64,000 nt of DNA from Saccharopolyspora spinosa NRRL 18395 (GTDB lineage: Bacteria > Actinomycetota > Actinomycetes > Mycobacteriales > Pseudonocardiaceae). Numbering within the stretch: position 1 is the stretch's first letter; the number at the start of each line of letters is the position of its first letter. The position numbers and the translations under genes were made by a program. Location of the stretch: positions 2,430,189 to 2,494,188 of the forward strand of contig NZ_GL877878.1 in NCBI RefSeq assembly GCF_000194155.1. The letters are read 5' to 3'. Positions 15,509 to 22,976 of this stretch are shown here, one piece after another. The notes under the pieces were generated by a model. That model was not told where the DNA came from. It saw only the letters and a program-made list of their open reading frames with translations, and did not search any database.

Positions 15509-15857
15509 TCAGAGGGAGAGGTTGTGCAGCGCGGCCAGGAGACGGCACATCATTCCTGGATGCCGGGCCATCGCCTCGCGGTCATCGACCGGTAGCCCGG
15601 TCTCGACCAGCGGTAGGTGCCGGGTTTCTTCGACGGGGAGCGCATCGGCCAGGTCTTTTACGCATCCGTACGGTTCGCGGCTCCCGCAACTGGTGCCGAC
15701 CGCTGCTGGTCTCGGACTCCACCCGCGCGACCAGATAGACGACCGTCAACGCACCCTCGCCGCCACCGGCGTGCCGTGCCGGGGCGCAGTAGAACGTCAC
15801 CCACACCGCGATGCTCGCCACAGCAGCGAAACCGATCACGCATCCCCAGATGATCAT
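15509..15857 (-). pseudogene. Small membrane protein, frameshifted copy 1
   Basis: The gene begins MIIWGCVIGFAAVASIAVW, one membrane helix, then ARVESETSSGRHQLREPR. A one-base gain in an A-rich run near 15660-15665 then shifts the frame. In the shifted frame the sequence continues DLADALPVEETRHLPLV and MARHPGMMCRLLAALHNLSL before a stop at 15509. Total length is 349 bases, one more than a multiple of three. A second copy at 17483-18031 keeps the frame at this place. No function is known. An in-frame upstream extension to 16112 exists but is absent from the second copy. Confidence 0.6.
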
Positions 15858-16135
15858 CGAGTTGCCCCGTTTCTGATGTCGGGAATATTGGACCGCCCCC
15901 GCGCCCGGATGAACGCGAGACGCGGAGACGGCTGCATGGCTGGTGCGCGGCCCCTGATCCGCTAACAGGCATCTCGGCACCACCGGGAGAGCGCCTGGTC
16001 GCTGCGTCGTCGCGTGCCGGAAGTCCTCCGCTGGCGGGCAGATCCAGTAGGCAGCCTCGGGATCTTCGGGCGGGGGCGTAGGTGTGTTGTGAACCAAGGA
16101 GGGGCCATCCATTGGAAGCTTCGCTCACACCAGTC
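15858..16135. other. Leader region of the left small membrane gene
   Basis: The block is similar to the region upstream of the second copy (after 18031), including the run ggaccgcccccgcgcccgg and the motif variant CGCGGCCCCTGATC at 15946-15959. A proline-rich minus-strand frame (start 16112, MDGPSLVHNTPTPPPEDPEA) is in frame with copy 1, but I cannot support it as a gene. Confidence 0.35.
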
Positions 16136-16168
16136 GTCTTACTCGTCTGAGACGAGTAAGACTATAAG
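16136..16168 (+). promoter_or_regulatory. GntR-type palindromic operator overlapping a promoter
   Basis: A perfect palindrome with 13-base arms (GTCTTACTCGTCT) around one base spans 16136-16162. A -10 element TATAAG follows immediately (16163-16168). TTACTC inside the palindrome lies 18 bases upstream of that -10 and would be the -35. A protein bound here would block the polymerase. The nearest gene is the GntR regulator, so autorepression is likely. Confidence 0.75.
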
Positions 16169-16253
16169 CTTGTCGCTTGAGTTTCGGCAAGCGGCCAACA
16201 AGTGATTTCATGAAGAGCCAGGCAAGACGACCCAGACGTGTGAGAGGTCCCGA

Positions 16254-16997
16254 ATGAATGCGGCAGCCCGCTACAAGGAGATCGCCGAGATTCTTCGAGG
16301 CGAGATCGCTTCGGGTGCCTGGGCGGTCGGAGACAAGCTGCCCTCGGAACCCGAGCTAATCCAGCGGTTCGACGCCTCGCGCACGACGGTCCGTCAAGCA
16401 CTCGCGGAGCTCCGGGATGCCGGGCTGGTGCGAATGCGACACGGGGTCGGGGTGTTCGTGGCATCCCCTCGGGTAGTGAAGAGGCTCGACTCGCGGGAGC
16501 GCTTGTCCCGGGCGAGGCGGGAGCGCAACGAAGGGGCGTTCCTAGCAGAGGCGCAGGTCCAGGGCTTCGCCCCGGCGACGTCGGTCCGCGTGTGGTTCGA
16601 GCCGGCGCAGGATTTCGCGGAGGTCTTCGGGATGGACGAGACTGCGGAGGTCTGCGTCCGAGACCGAGTCATGACCGCGGACGGACAACCCGTGATGCTC
16701 GCTGTCTCCCGGTACCCGCGTGAGATCACCCGCGGAACCGCGGTTGAAGAGGAGGACACCGGTCCCGGTGGTGTGTTTGCCCGGCTGGAAGATCTCGGGT
16801 TCCCGGTGACGAACCATGAAGAGATCGTCGGTGCGAAGATGCCGGATGCGAACGAGAAGCAGGCGCTCGGCCTTGGCCGCGGGCCAGTCCTGACGGTCCA
16901 GCGGCTTACGTACAGCAACGGGCATCTCGTCGAGGTCAACGACATGGTGATGCCCGCGGAAAGCTACGAGCTTCGGTACGCATGGGATGCGGATTAA
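16254..16997 (+). CDS. GntR-family regulator with UTRA domain
   Basis: A 247-residue regulator. Residues 1-75 are a GntR winged helix (ARYKEIAEILRGEIASG, LPSEPELIQRFDASRTTVRQ, and the wing GLVRMRHGVGVFVA). Residues from about 95 onward form a UTRA ligand domain (VCVRDRVMTADGQPVMLAVS to MVMPAESYELRYAW). KorSA-type regulators of actinomycete integrative and conjugative elements have this architecture and autoregulate. GAGAGG lies six bases before the ATG. An 85-base leader separates it from the palindromic promoter at 16136. I infer that it is the surviving control gene of a decayed mobile element. Confidence 0.88.
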   Translation: MNAAARYKEIAEILRGEIASGAWAVGDKLPSEPELIQRFDASRTTVRQALAELRDAGLVRMRHGVGVFVASPRVVKRLDSRERLSRARRERNEGAFLAEAQVQGFAPATSVRVWFEPAQDFAEVFGMDETAEVCVRDRVMTADGQPVMLAVSRYPREITRGTAVEEEDTGPGGVFARLEDLGFPVTNHEEIVGAKMPDANEKQALGLGRGPVLTVQRLTYSNGHLVEVNDMVMPAESYELRYAWDAD

Positions 16998-17013
16998 GTC
17001 GAAGTGTGCCCGC

Positions 17014-17076
17014 TGTAACACGATCACTACACCGCGCTACGCTGATCGCCGCGGCCCGTGATCACTGGCAACGCGG
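17014..17076 (+). promoter_or_regulatory. Promoter and duplicated 44-bp leader, copy 1
   Basis: TGTAAC (17014-17019), 18-base spacer, TACGCT (17038-17043). From 17033 to 17076 the sequence is identical to 19061-19104. It includes the motif CGCGGCCCGTGATC at 17050-17063, which recurs upstream of other genes of this region. The downstream gene starts at 17096. Confidence 0.6.
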
Positions 17077-17095
17077 TCCGGGAAGGACCGAAACG

Positions 17096-17392
17096 ATGCG
17101 GCCACTGCCTTCCCCGCTCGAATTCGGCACGTGGGAAACCCTGCCCGAGGACCCTCCCGAGCATCTGCTAGACCTGTCCGACGAGGACGTCAAAGACACG
17201 ATCCGATGCCGCGACATCCTCAAACAAGAGTGGTCCGGGTACCTGCACTATCCACACGGATTCTGGCCGGACGCCTCGATCAAGCCGGACATCGCGGGGC
17301 AAGGCGAGGCCTGGCGCAACTGGCTGCTCCGTCCCGCTTGGGACTCGGTAGCAACCCTGAACGCGCATCTGCGCCGCCAGGCCGGTATCTAG
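17096..17392 (+). CDS. Hypothetical protein of the integrated region (98 aa)
   Basis: A 98-residue soluble protein with four tryptophans, opening MRPLPSPLEFGTWETLPEDP and including KDTIRCRDILKQEWSGYLHY. I recognise no family. GGAAGGA eight bases upstream supports the ATG at 17096. Its upstream region is a copy of that before the gene at 19128, which suggests that both respond to the same regulator. Its stop codon overlaps the stop of an opposing 29-codon frame. Confidence 0.6.
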   Translation: MRPLPSPLEFGTWETLPEDPPEHLLDLSDEDVKDTIRCRDILKQEWSGYLHYPHGFWPDASIKPDIAGQGEAWRNWLLRPAWDSVATLNAHLRRQAGI

Positions 17393-17478
17393 TCACCTGG
17401 GTCCACCGCCGATTGGCAATCGGCGCAAAAGTCTCCGTCGCGGTCGGCTGCCCCACCAAACATTTTGCATTCCGCCAT
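17389..17478 (-). CDS. Acidic cysteine-containing microprotein (29 aa)
   Basis: A 29-codon frame, MAECKMFGGAADRDGDFCAD then CQSAVDPGD. Three cysteines (C4, C18, C21) fit half of a zinc-ribbon-like site. It is preceded by GGAGGTGATC, a full-length match to the 16S anti-Shine-Dalgarno sequence, two bases before the ATG on the minus strand. That is unusually strong for a random frame. It lies downstream of small-membrane-protein copy 2 on the same strand and may be translated from that transcript. No family is recognised. Confidence 0.5.
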   Translation of the reverse strand: MAECKMFGGAADRDGDFCADCQSAVDPGD

Positions 17479-17482
17479 GCGA

Positions 17483-18031
17483 TCACCTCCGGCAAGCAGC
17501 CTCAGCAGATGATCTTTTTCTCTCGCGCCTGCCGACAGAGTGAAAGGCCCCGGCACGGTGGGATCGGTTGCGGCGCGATGCCGCGCGTCGATCCCATACG
17601 GCCATCACGCTGAACCGTCCCGTGCCGGGGGGCTGGACCGAACGGCCCGGTGCCGGTCGGGGGGGACGGGGCCGTCCCCACCGAGTCAGAGGGAGAGGTT
17701 GCAGCGCGGCTAGAAGGCGGCGCACCATCCCGGGATGCCGTGCCACTGGGTGTCGCGCCATCGCTTCCCGGTCAGACTCGATTAGTGGCAGGTGCCGGGT
17801 TTCCTCGACGGCAAGCTCGTCTGCCAGGTCGCCGCGTAGCTGAACGATCCGCGGCTCCCGCAACTGGTGACGGCCGCTGCTTGTCTCGGCCTCCACCCGT
17901 GCGACCAGATAGGCGACCGTCAGCGCACCCTCGCCACTACCGGCGTGCCGTGCAGGGGCGTAGTAGAACGTCACCCACAGGGCGATGCTCGCCACAGCAG
18001 CGAGACCGATCACGCATCCCCAGATGATCAT
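17483..18031 (-). CDS. Small membrane protein, copy 2, with altered C-terminus
   Basis: Starts MIIWGCVIGLAAVASIALWV (one membrane helix) and continues through ARVEAETSSGRHQLREPR, LRGDLADELAVEETRHLPL and HPGMVRRLLAAL. Compared with copy 1 at 15509-15857, two bases are missing in the codons after LLAAL (near 17700). Copy 1 ends shortly after this point with HNLSL and a stop; copy 2 reads on for about 70 residues of arginine-rich, non-protein-like sequence. The ancestral protein was probably about 115-120 residues. The predicted full-length 182-residue product is likely aberrant. Function unknown. Confidence 0.5.
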   Translation of the reverse strand: MIIWGCVIGLAAVASIALWVTFYYAPARHAGSGEGALTVAYLVARVEAETSSGRHQLREPRIVQLRGDLADELAVEETRHLPLIESDREAMARHPVARHPGMVRRLLAALQPLPLTRWGRPRPPRPAPGRSVQPPGTGRFSVMAVWDRRAASRRNRSHRAGAFHSVGRRERKRSSAEAACRR

Positions 18032-18156
18032 CGAGTTGCCCCGTTCCTGATGTCGGCCGGTGAGACCTGGTCCGCGACCAAAATTCGGGCGAATATTGGA
18101 CCGCCCCCGCGCCCGGATGGACGCGAGACGCGGGGGCGGCTGCCCGGTCCGGTGGG

Positions 18157-18170
18157 CGCGGCCCGTGATC
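18157..18170. promoter_or_regulatory. Shared upstream motif
   Basis: CGCGGCCCGTGATC lies between the leftward small membrane gene (18031) and the rightward XRE regulator (18275). Exact copies are at 17050 and 19078; variants are at 15946 (one change) and 19558 (GCGGCCCGTGGTC). Confidence 0.5.
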
Positions 18171-18274
18171 CGCTAGGGGAATCCCGGTTCACCGGCCGGG
18201 CCGTCTTAGAAGTTCCAGTTCCGCGAAGTAGCATCTCGATCACGGCGGGTGGTTGGAAGCATTTGGGGGTCTAC

Positions 18275-18985
18275 ATGTCGTCTACAGAGGACCTAGACAT
18301 CGGTCTTGTCCTTCGCGAGGCTCGGAACGACGTGAAGATGAGCCTCGAAGACATGGCCAAAGCGACGCACTTCGGCAAGTCCACGCTCGGTCATGTGGAG
18401 ACTGGACGCAGGCGGGCTACTCCAGAGATCATCGAGGCGTACGAGCGAGCCATCCAGGAAGCAGGGGGCGAAGTGTTCAAGCGCGACATCACACACCCAG
18501 GTCTCGCCAAAATCCGAGGCGCAAAGCTCGCAAACCTGAGCCGGGCCATTCGCGAGGGAGACCCCGACATCATCGCCAGGGCTCCCACCGCGCACTCGAC
18601 AGACCTAGCGATCATCCACAAAGCCGACCCAGAAAGCTTCTCCAACATCCGTCGATGGATGTTGGAGGGGGAGACCTCGACCCTTCGAACCAACGCTCTG
18701 GCGATCCTGGCGAAGACGCCAGGAGAAGACAACGCGCGGGCCGTGATCGAGGTGCTGGAGACAGACGAGAAGGTTCGGAACCTTTGCCTCACGTCGGAGA
18801 TTTCCCGCCTCCTCCAACTGGATTGGGGGCAATGCAAGATCCTCGCGCGGGACGTGGCAGCAGTGCCGAACCCGCGCAAGCTGGCCAAGAAGCTAGCTAG
18901 GGAAGTCACAGACCCGAACGACACGGAGAGCCGCTGGTGCGGGGTCTACATGCTCCGGGAGCTAACACCCGTTCTAGGCCGCTGA
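18275..18985 (+). CDS. XRE-family helix-turn-helix regulator
   Basis: A 236-residue protein. Residues 8-65 are an XRE helix-turn-helix (LVLREARNDVKMSLEDMAKA, then FGKSTLGHVETGRRRATPEI). The remaining 170 residues are helical (HSTDLAIIHKADPESFSNIR, LRTNALAILAKTPGEDNA, LTSEISRLLQLDWGQ) and I do not recognise the domain. Such regulators are common in Pseudonocardiales, often near DUF397 proteins; a DUF397 gene lies 0.6 kb downstream. The ATG at 18275 lacks a strong ribosome-binding site but leaves a complete domain. Its codon usage is less G/C biased than that of the core genes, in line with acquired DNA. Confidence 0.75.
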   Translation: MSSTEDLDIGLVLREARNDVKMSLEDMAKATHFGKSTLGHVETGRRRATPEIIEAYERAIQEAGGEVFKRDITHPGLAKIRGAKLANLSRAIREGDPDIIARAPTAHSTDLAIIHKADPESFSNIRRWMLEGETSTLRTNALAILAKTPGEDNARAVIEVLETDEKVRNLCLTSEISRLLQLDWGQCKILARDVAAVPNPRKLAKKLAREVTDPNDTESRWCGVYMLRELTPVLGR

Positions 18986-18998
18986 CCTTCTCCCAATT

Positions 18999-19027
18999 GC
19001 CCTGCCTGGTCACCTACTGGGCGGGGC
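18999..19027 (+). terminator. Terminator of the XRE gene
   Basis: GCCCTGCC (18999-19006) pairs with GGCGGGGC (19020-19027) with one G-T pair, followed by tttctt. Confidence 0.6.
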
Positions 19028-19041
19028 TTTCTTGTGCTCTC

Positions 19042-19104
19042 TGTCACCATGTGCATACCGCGCGCTACGCTGATCGCCGCGGCCCGTGATCACTGGCAAC
19101 GCGG
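19042..19104 (+). promoter_or_regulatory. Promoter and duplicated 44-bp leader, copy 2
   Basis: TGTCAC (19042-19047), 18-base spacer, TACGCT (19066-19071), the same geometry as at 17014. Bases 19061-19104 are identical to 17033-17076 and include the motif CGCGGCCCGTGATC (19078-19091). The gene starts at 19128. Confidence 0.6.
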
Positions 19105-19127
19105 CGCTGCCGCTGAGAGGACTAGTC

Positions 19128-19517
19128 ATGGATTTTGACGACCTTGGCATACCAGCCGGCCGCGACCCGGAGTATCCAAGTCAGATCTGGGCACCCCCGC
19201 ACCGGTGTTTGCATCCTTACGAGAGTGTCCACCTGCAAGCCGCGCACTTCCCGGCCGCGATCGAGCAAGCTGTCTTCCGGCTCGACTGCTTCGCCTGCGG
19301 AGCGTTTTGGGATCAAACCAACGCGCCCGGGTGGGCCTACGACTATATGGCCCGCATGATCGACGACGGGAAGTTCCAGGTCGTACATCGCGACAAGCTG
19401 AGCATCGTCGGTGATGTCAAGTGGGAACAGACGAAGTACGGCAAGATCTTCGATGCGATTACCGGTGACTCGAACCCGATCTTGAGCAGCAAGATCCAGC
19501 TGCGGCGACCCGGTTAG
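19128..19517 (+). CDS. Hypothetical protein of the integrated region (129 aa)
   Basis: A 129-residue soluble, aromatic-rich protein: MDFDDLGIPAGRDPEYPSQI, RLDCFACGAFWDQTNAPGW, KWEQTKYGKIFDAITGD. The single CxxC (FACG has C-F-A-C) may bind metal. I recognise no family. GAGAGG seven bases upstream supports the ATG at 19128. It shares its promoter and leader with the gene at 17096, so the two are probably co-regulated. Confidence 0.6.
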   Translation: MDFDDLGIPAGRDPEYPSQIWAPPHRCLHPYESVHLQAAHFPAAIEQAVFRLDCFACGAFWDQTNAPGWAYDYMARMIDDGKFQVVHRDKLSIVGDVKWEQTKYGKIFDAITGDSNPILSSKIQLRRPG

Positions 19518-19588
19518 CCTATCGATCTCCGAGGAATGCCCGGCTAGCTTGTTGTCTGCGGCCCGTGGTCCAGAGATGGAACACGGAA

Positions 19589-19804
19589 ATGATGAAGCTA
19601 GTGGTCAACGGAGCTGAGCTGGGGTTCGTCAAGGCCACCCGGAGTCACATCGATGGTAAGGAGTGCCTGCACGTCGCTGCCGACGGTGACAACGTTCACC
19701 TGGTGGAGAGCGACAACAAGGCCGTGATCCTGTCGACCACGCGGGTCAAGTTCGCCGCATTTGTCGACGGCGCAAGGAAGGGCGAGTTCGACTTCGCCTG
19801 CTAA
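19589..19804 (+). CDS. DUF397 family protein
   Basis: A 71-residue protein. The pattern CLHVAADGDNVHLVESDNKA, then FAAFVDGARKGEFDF, is that of DUF397, in which a short ordered domain ends AFxxGVRxGEFD. DUF397 genes typically accompany XRE regulators in actinomycetes, as here. The start is one of two adjacent ATGs (19589 or 19592). A variant of the shared motif, GCGGCCCGTGGTC, lies at 19558-19570, 18 bases upstream. Confidence 0.75.
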   Translation: MMKLVVNGAELGFVKATRSHIDGKECLHVAADGDNVHLVESDNKAVILSTTRVKFAAFVDGARKGEFDFAC

Positions 19805-19827
19805 CACCAGAAACACAAGAAGCCCCC

Positions 19828-19847
19828 AACCCGAGATGGCGGGTTCT
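19828..19847 (+). terminator. Weak hairpin after the DUF397 gene
   Basis: AACCCG pairs with CGGGTT around a six-base loop, about 25 bases after the DUF397 stop codon. Confidence 0.4.
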
Positions 19848-19849
19848 AG

Positions 19850-19996
19850 CGATCCCCGCAACACCCTGGATTTCAGGGAGTTGCGAGGATCGTGGGTTTT
19901 GAGGAGTTGAGGGCGAGGTTCTTCGAGGCCCTGGACCGGGAAAATGGCCGCGTCTCGGGTGCTGCTCGGGCAGTTGGCGTGAACCGTGCGACGGCG
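19850..19996 (+). mobile_element. Insertion-sequence end and transposase N-terminal fragment
   Basis: A 19-base inverted repeat (19850-19868 with 19874-19892, two mismatches, five-base loop) is followed directly by a frame beginning MGFEELRARFFEALDRENGR, then GAARAVGVNRATA. This looks like the helix-turn-helix start of an IS30-type or related transposase. The frame stops making sense at 19996, where msrB-like sequence begins. Only about 35 codons of transposase survive. The IS family is a guess from the N-terminus. Confidence 0.5.
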
Positions 19997-20184
19997 TCCG
20001 ACCGGCAGCGACGCGGTGATCCTCCGCGAGAACCGGTCGCTCGGCGTGGTCCGCACCGAGGTCGTGTGCTCCGCCTGCCACGGCCACTTCGGCCACGTCT
20101 TCGAGGGCGAGGGCTACCCCCACCCCCACCGACCAGCGCTACTGCATCAACTCGATCGCAGTCCGCCTCGTTCCGGCGGAGTGA
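19997..20184 (+). pseudogene. msrB: Partial second msrB (3' end)
   Basis: Bases 19997-20020 are identical to 14978-15001 in intact msrB. The following sequence is the homologous 3' end with scattered changes (TGSDAVILRENRSLGVVRTE, CSACHGHFGHVFEGEGY). One extra C in a C-rich run breaks the frame before the catalytic cysteine codon; the shifted frame still spells the end of the protein, with a stop at 20182-20184. The N-terminal half is missing. It begins exactly where the transposase fragment ends. Confidence 0.8.
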
Positions 20185-20187
20185 CGA

Positions 20188-20588
20188 TCACACGATCACT
20201 TCAACCTTGCACGGGAGCTTCCGAGCGCGGGACAGCCTCGCGTCGGCTGTCAGCAGCGGCACGTCCAGGCCAGCAGCCAGCGCCACGTAGAGCGCGGCAT
20301 AGAACGTGACCGCACCACGCAACTCCCACGCGGCTTGGCTGAGCCGACCTGCGTGGGGATAGCGGTGGTCGACCAAGTCCTTCATGGCGAGGAGCGCAGT
20401 CGTCGCGGCTTCCGCCTCGATCTGCCCGCCCAGCTCCTGTCTTCTAAGCACGTTCCCGACCGCTGCGTCGACAAGGTGCGGTGCGTGGCACTCGCCCTGA
20501 AGCAGCCGACGGCGCAGCTGCCGGGCCCGTCCGACACGACTGTGGTTGCCAGCACGAGGGCCGAGGCGTCAACGACGAATTCGCTCAA
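20188..20588 (-). pseudogene. vapC: VapC-type PIN toxin, frameshifted
   Basis: The first part reads MSEFVVDASALVLATTVV, the PIN start with the first acidic residue. One base is then missing near 20525, and the +1 frame continues LRRRLLQGECHAPHLVDAAV, QIEAEAATTALLAMKDL, then GAVTFYAALYVALAAGL and LLTADARLSRA with the C-terminal acidic residue. The total of 401 bases is one short of a multiple of three. Translation would start at a TTG that overlaps the antitoxin stop by four bases. Intact VapC is a tRNA or rRNA endonuclease; this copy is broken unless the sequence is in error. It ends four bases from the msrB fragment. Confidence 0.75.
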
Positions 20589-20821
20589 CGTCGATCAGCA
20601 TCCTTTGCCGCGAGGATGCTCTCGACGGTCACCCCGGTGCCGCGATCGTGAGCGAGTGCTGCCTCGACCGCCGCGAGCGCTTCTTCCTTCGTCCGGCGCG
20701 ATGCCATGCGCACGACTTCATCGCGCATGTACGCGTGCAGCGACATCCCAGCGGAGCGTGCTCGGTTGCGGATCGTCTCGTACGCCTCTTCCGGGATGTC
20801 CCGGATCTGAATGGTCGCCAT
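20585..20821 (-). CDS. vapB: FitA/VapB-type ribbon-helix-helix antitoxin
   Basis: A 78-residue protein with the ribbon-helix-helix start MATIQIRDIPEEAYETIRNR, then AGMSLHAYMRDEVVRMA, and a toxin-binding C-terminus (VTVESILAAKDADRR). This is the FitA-like class. It binds DNA as a dimer and neutralises the PIN toxin encoded next to it, with which it overlaps by four bases. The reading frame is intact although the toxin frame is not. It lies 19 bases from the hemQ stop, on the same strand. Confidence 0.85.
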   Translation of the reverse strand: MATIQIRDIPEEAYETIRNRARSAGMSLHAYMRDEVVRMASRRTKEEALAAVEAALAHDRGTGVTVESILAAKDADRR

Positions 20822-20839
20822 AGCGCGACCTTGTACCCG

Positions 20840-21535
20840 TCAGGGGAGGCGGGTCACCAGGTCCGGGACGTCGACCCGGTGACCGGTGTAGAACGGGATC
20901 TCCTCGCGGACGTGGAGGCGGGCCTCGGTGCCGCGCAGGTGGCGCATCAGATCGACGATCCGGTGCAGCTCGTCCGCCTCGAAGGCCAGGATCCACTCGT
21001 AGTCGCCCAGCGCGAACGAGGCCACCGTGTTCGCCCGGACGTCCGGGTAGTCCCGGGCTTCCTTGCCGTGGTCGGCCAGCATCGTGCGGCGCTCGTCGTC
21101 CGGCAGCAGATACCACTCGTAGGAGCGCACGAACGGGTACACGCAGATGTACTTGCGCGGCTCCTCGCCCGCCAGGAAGGCCGGGATGTGGCTCTTGTTG
21201 AACTCCGCCGGGCGGTGCAGCGCGACGTTGCTCCACACCGGTTCGGATGCCTGCCCCAGCGGGGTCTCCCGGCGGAACCCGGTATAGGCCGCCTGTACTT
21301 CCTCGATCCGCTCCGAGTGCCACCAGATCATGTAGTCCGCGTCGGCACGCAGCCCGGAGACGTCGTAGACGCCGCGGACCACGACACCGGACTCGGCCAG
21401 CGAGTCCAGGTACTCCTGGGTCTGCTGCGCGGCCTTCTCCCGGTCCTCGGGCAGGGTGCCCTGCTCGATCCGGAAGACCGACCACATGGTGTAGCGGATC
21501 GTGTCGTTGAGCTCGTTGTAGTTCAGCCGCGCCAT
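20840..21535 (-). CDS. hemQ: Coproheme decarboxylase HemQ (ChdC)
   Basis: A 231-residue chlorite-dismutase-family protein. Landmarks are [14 protein letters not shown] near the start, the central [20 protein letters not shown] and [20 protein letters not shown], and [20 protein letters not shown]. In Actinobacteria HemQ performs the two peroxide-dependent decarboxylations of coproheme to heme b, the last step of the coproporphyrin-dependent pathway. The ATG at 21535 ([10 protein letters not shown]) follows the hemY stop by four bases, so the genes are co-transcribed and probably translationally coupled. Confidence 0.95.
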   Translation of the reverse strand: MARLNYNELNDTIRYTMWSVFRIEQGTLPEDREKAAQQTQEYLDSLAESGVVVRGVYDVSGLRADADYMIWWHSERIEEVQAAYTGFRRETPLGQASEPVWSNVALHRPAEFNKSHIPAFLAGEEPRKYICVYPFVRSYEWYLLPDDERRTMLADHGKEARDYPDVRANTVASFALGDYEWILAFEADELHRIVDLMRHLRGTEARLHVREEIPFYTGHRVDVPDLVTRLP

Positions 21536-21539
21536 GTTC

Positions 21540-22976
21540 TCATCGTCCCACTTCGCAGGGACCGGCCCGCAGGAGGTCCCGCGTGACATCGGTCGCTGCC
21601 GCCGACCCGGTGGCGATGCAGGCCGGGACGCCGACGCCGTGCAAGGCGGCACCGGCGATCGCCAGCCCCGACACCTCGGCCACGGCGCGTTCGACGTCGG
21701 CGATGAGGTCCAGGTGACCCACTCCGTACTGCGGCAGGCCGCCGCCCCAACGCACCACCACGGAGTCCACCGGAACCGCGGAGGTCCCGGTCAGCTCCGC
21801 GAAGTCCGCCGCGACCCGGCGCAGCACCTCGGCGTCGTCCAGGCGGAGCTCCGTGGTCTCGCCGAACCGGCCGACCGATCCGCGCACGAGCAGCTCGCCG
21901 TCCGCTCCGCGCAGGTGCGGCCACTTTTTGCTGGAGAAGGTGAACGCCTTGGCGGTGAACGGGGTTCCGTCGGCGTGCTGCTCGCCGCGCGCGATCAGCA
22001 CCCCGGATGCCTCGGGCAGCCGCGTGTCCGGCGGTAGGGCGAGCCCGACCACGACCGAAGACGACAGCTCCACCGCCGCAAGCTTCGCCGCTGCGGCAGG
22101 AGCGGCGTCGTCGAGCAGCTTGCGGGCAGCCGATGCGGGCACTGCGAGCACCACGGCGTCGACATCCAGGAACTCCGGGCTGGGCGCGGCACCGATCTCC
22201 AGACGCCAGCCGGAGTCGGTTCGTGCCAGCTGCCGCACCGGGAACCCCAGCCGTATTCGGGCGTCGGCGGCGATCAGCAGCCGGTCGATCAGCTCCCGGA
22301 AGCCGTAGCGGAAAGCGCCGAAAACCGGTGGTTTGGGCGAGTCTGCCGATTGCCGCGAGGGCAGTGCCGCGGCCGCGGCCGCGGTGATCGACTCCGCTCC
22401 GGCGTCGAGCGCCGCGGCCAGCGCCGGAATTGTCGCCCGCAAGCCGAGCAAGTCCGCATTGCACGCGTAGACGCCGCCCAGCAGCGGCTCGACGAGGCGG
22501 TCGACGACCTCGTCTCCGACCCGCCCGCGCAGCAGCTCGCCGACTGAGATGTCGGCGCCGCCGAGCCGAACCGGCGGCAGATCCGCCTCCGCCCGGACTG
22601 CGGCCACCCCGGCTTCGGAAAGCACGTCCTGCACCGCATCCGCCGAAGCCGGGACGCCCATCACGGTCCCACCGGGCAACCAGCAGGTCCGGCCGCCGGC
22701 GCGCACCGTCGCGGACACCGCACCCGGGTGCACGACCTCTTCGGGCCCGCCGAGCTCCTCCGCGAGCTGCCGGACTTCCGCGCGCCGGTCGAGGAAGGCC
22801 TCCGCCCCGACGTCGTAGCGGCAACCGGCCAGCTCGACCGTGCGGAGCTTGCCGCCGAGCCGGTCACCCTGCTCCAGCAGCACGATCTCGGCATCCGGCC
22901 CCAGCTCGCGACGAAGCCGGTAGGCGGCGGTTAGGCCAGCGATCCCGCCTCCGACGACCGCGACTCGGTGCGCCAT
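21540..22976 (-). CDS. hemY: Coproporphyrinogen III oxidase (HemY/CgoX type)
   Basis: A 478-residue FAD-dependent oxidase. The dinucleotide-binding loop is [20 protein letters not shown] at the N-terminus, followed by [13 protein letters not shown]; the C-terminal FAD segment is [20 protein letters not shown]. In Gram-positives HemY oxidises coproporphyrinogen III to coproporphyrin III. The ATG shares its A with the hemE stop codon. There are no membrane helices, as expected for the soluble actinobacterial enzyme. It is the middle gene of hemE-hemY-hemQ. Confidence 0.93.
   Translation of the reverse strand: MAHRVAVVGGGIAGLTAAYRLRRELGPDAEIVLLEQGDRLGGKLRTVELAGCRYDVGAEAFLDRRAEVRQLAEELGGPEEVVHPGAVSATVRAGGRTCWLPGGTVMGVPASADAVQDVLSEAGVAAVRAEADLPPVRLGGADISVGELLRGRVGDEVVDRLVEPLLGGVYACNADLLGLRATIPALAAALDAGAESITAAAAAALPSRQSADSPKPPVFGAFRYGFRELIDRLLIAADARIRLGFPVRQLARTDSGWRLEIGAAPSPEFLDVDAVVLAVPASAARKLLDDAAPAAAAKLAAVELSSSVVVGLALPPDTRLPEASGVLIARGEQHADGTPFTAKAFTFSSKKWPHLRGADGELLVRGSVGRFGETTELRLDDAEVLRRVAADFAELTGTSAVPVDSVVVRWGGGLPQYGVGHLDLIADVERAVAEVSGLAIAGAALHGVGVPACIATGSAAATDVTRDLLRAGPCEVGR

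Noticed and set aside
15582..16112. A 176-codon frame that would extend the small membrane protein upstream
   Set aside because: The extension is absent from the second copy, and the frame runs through a frameshift at its end.
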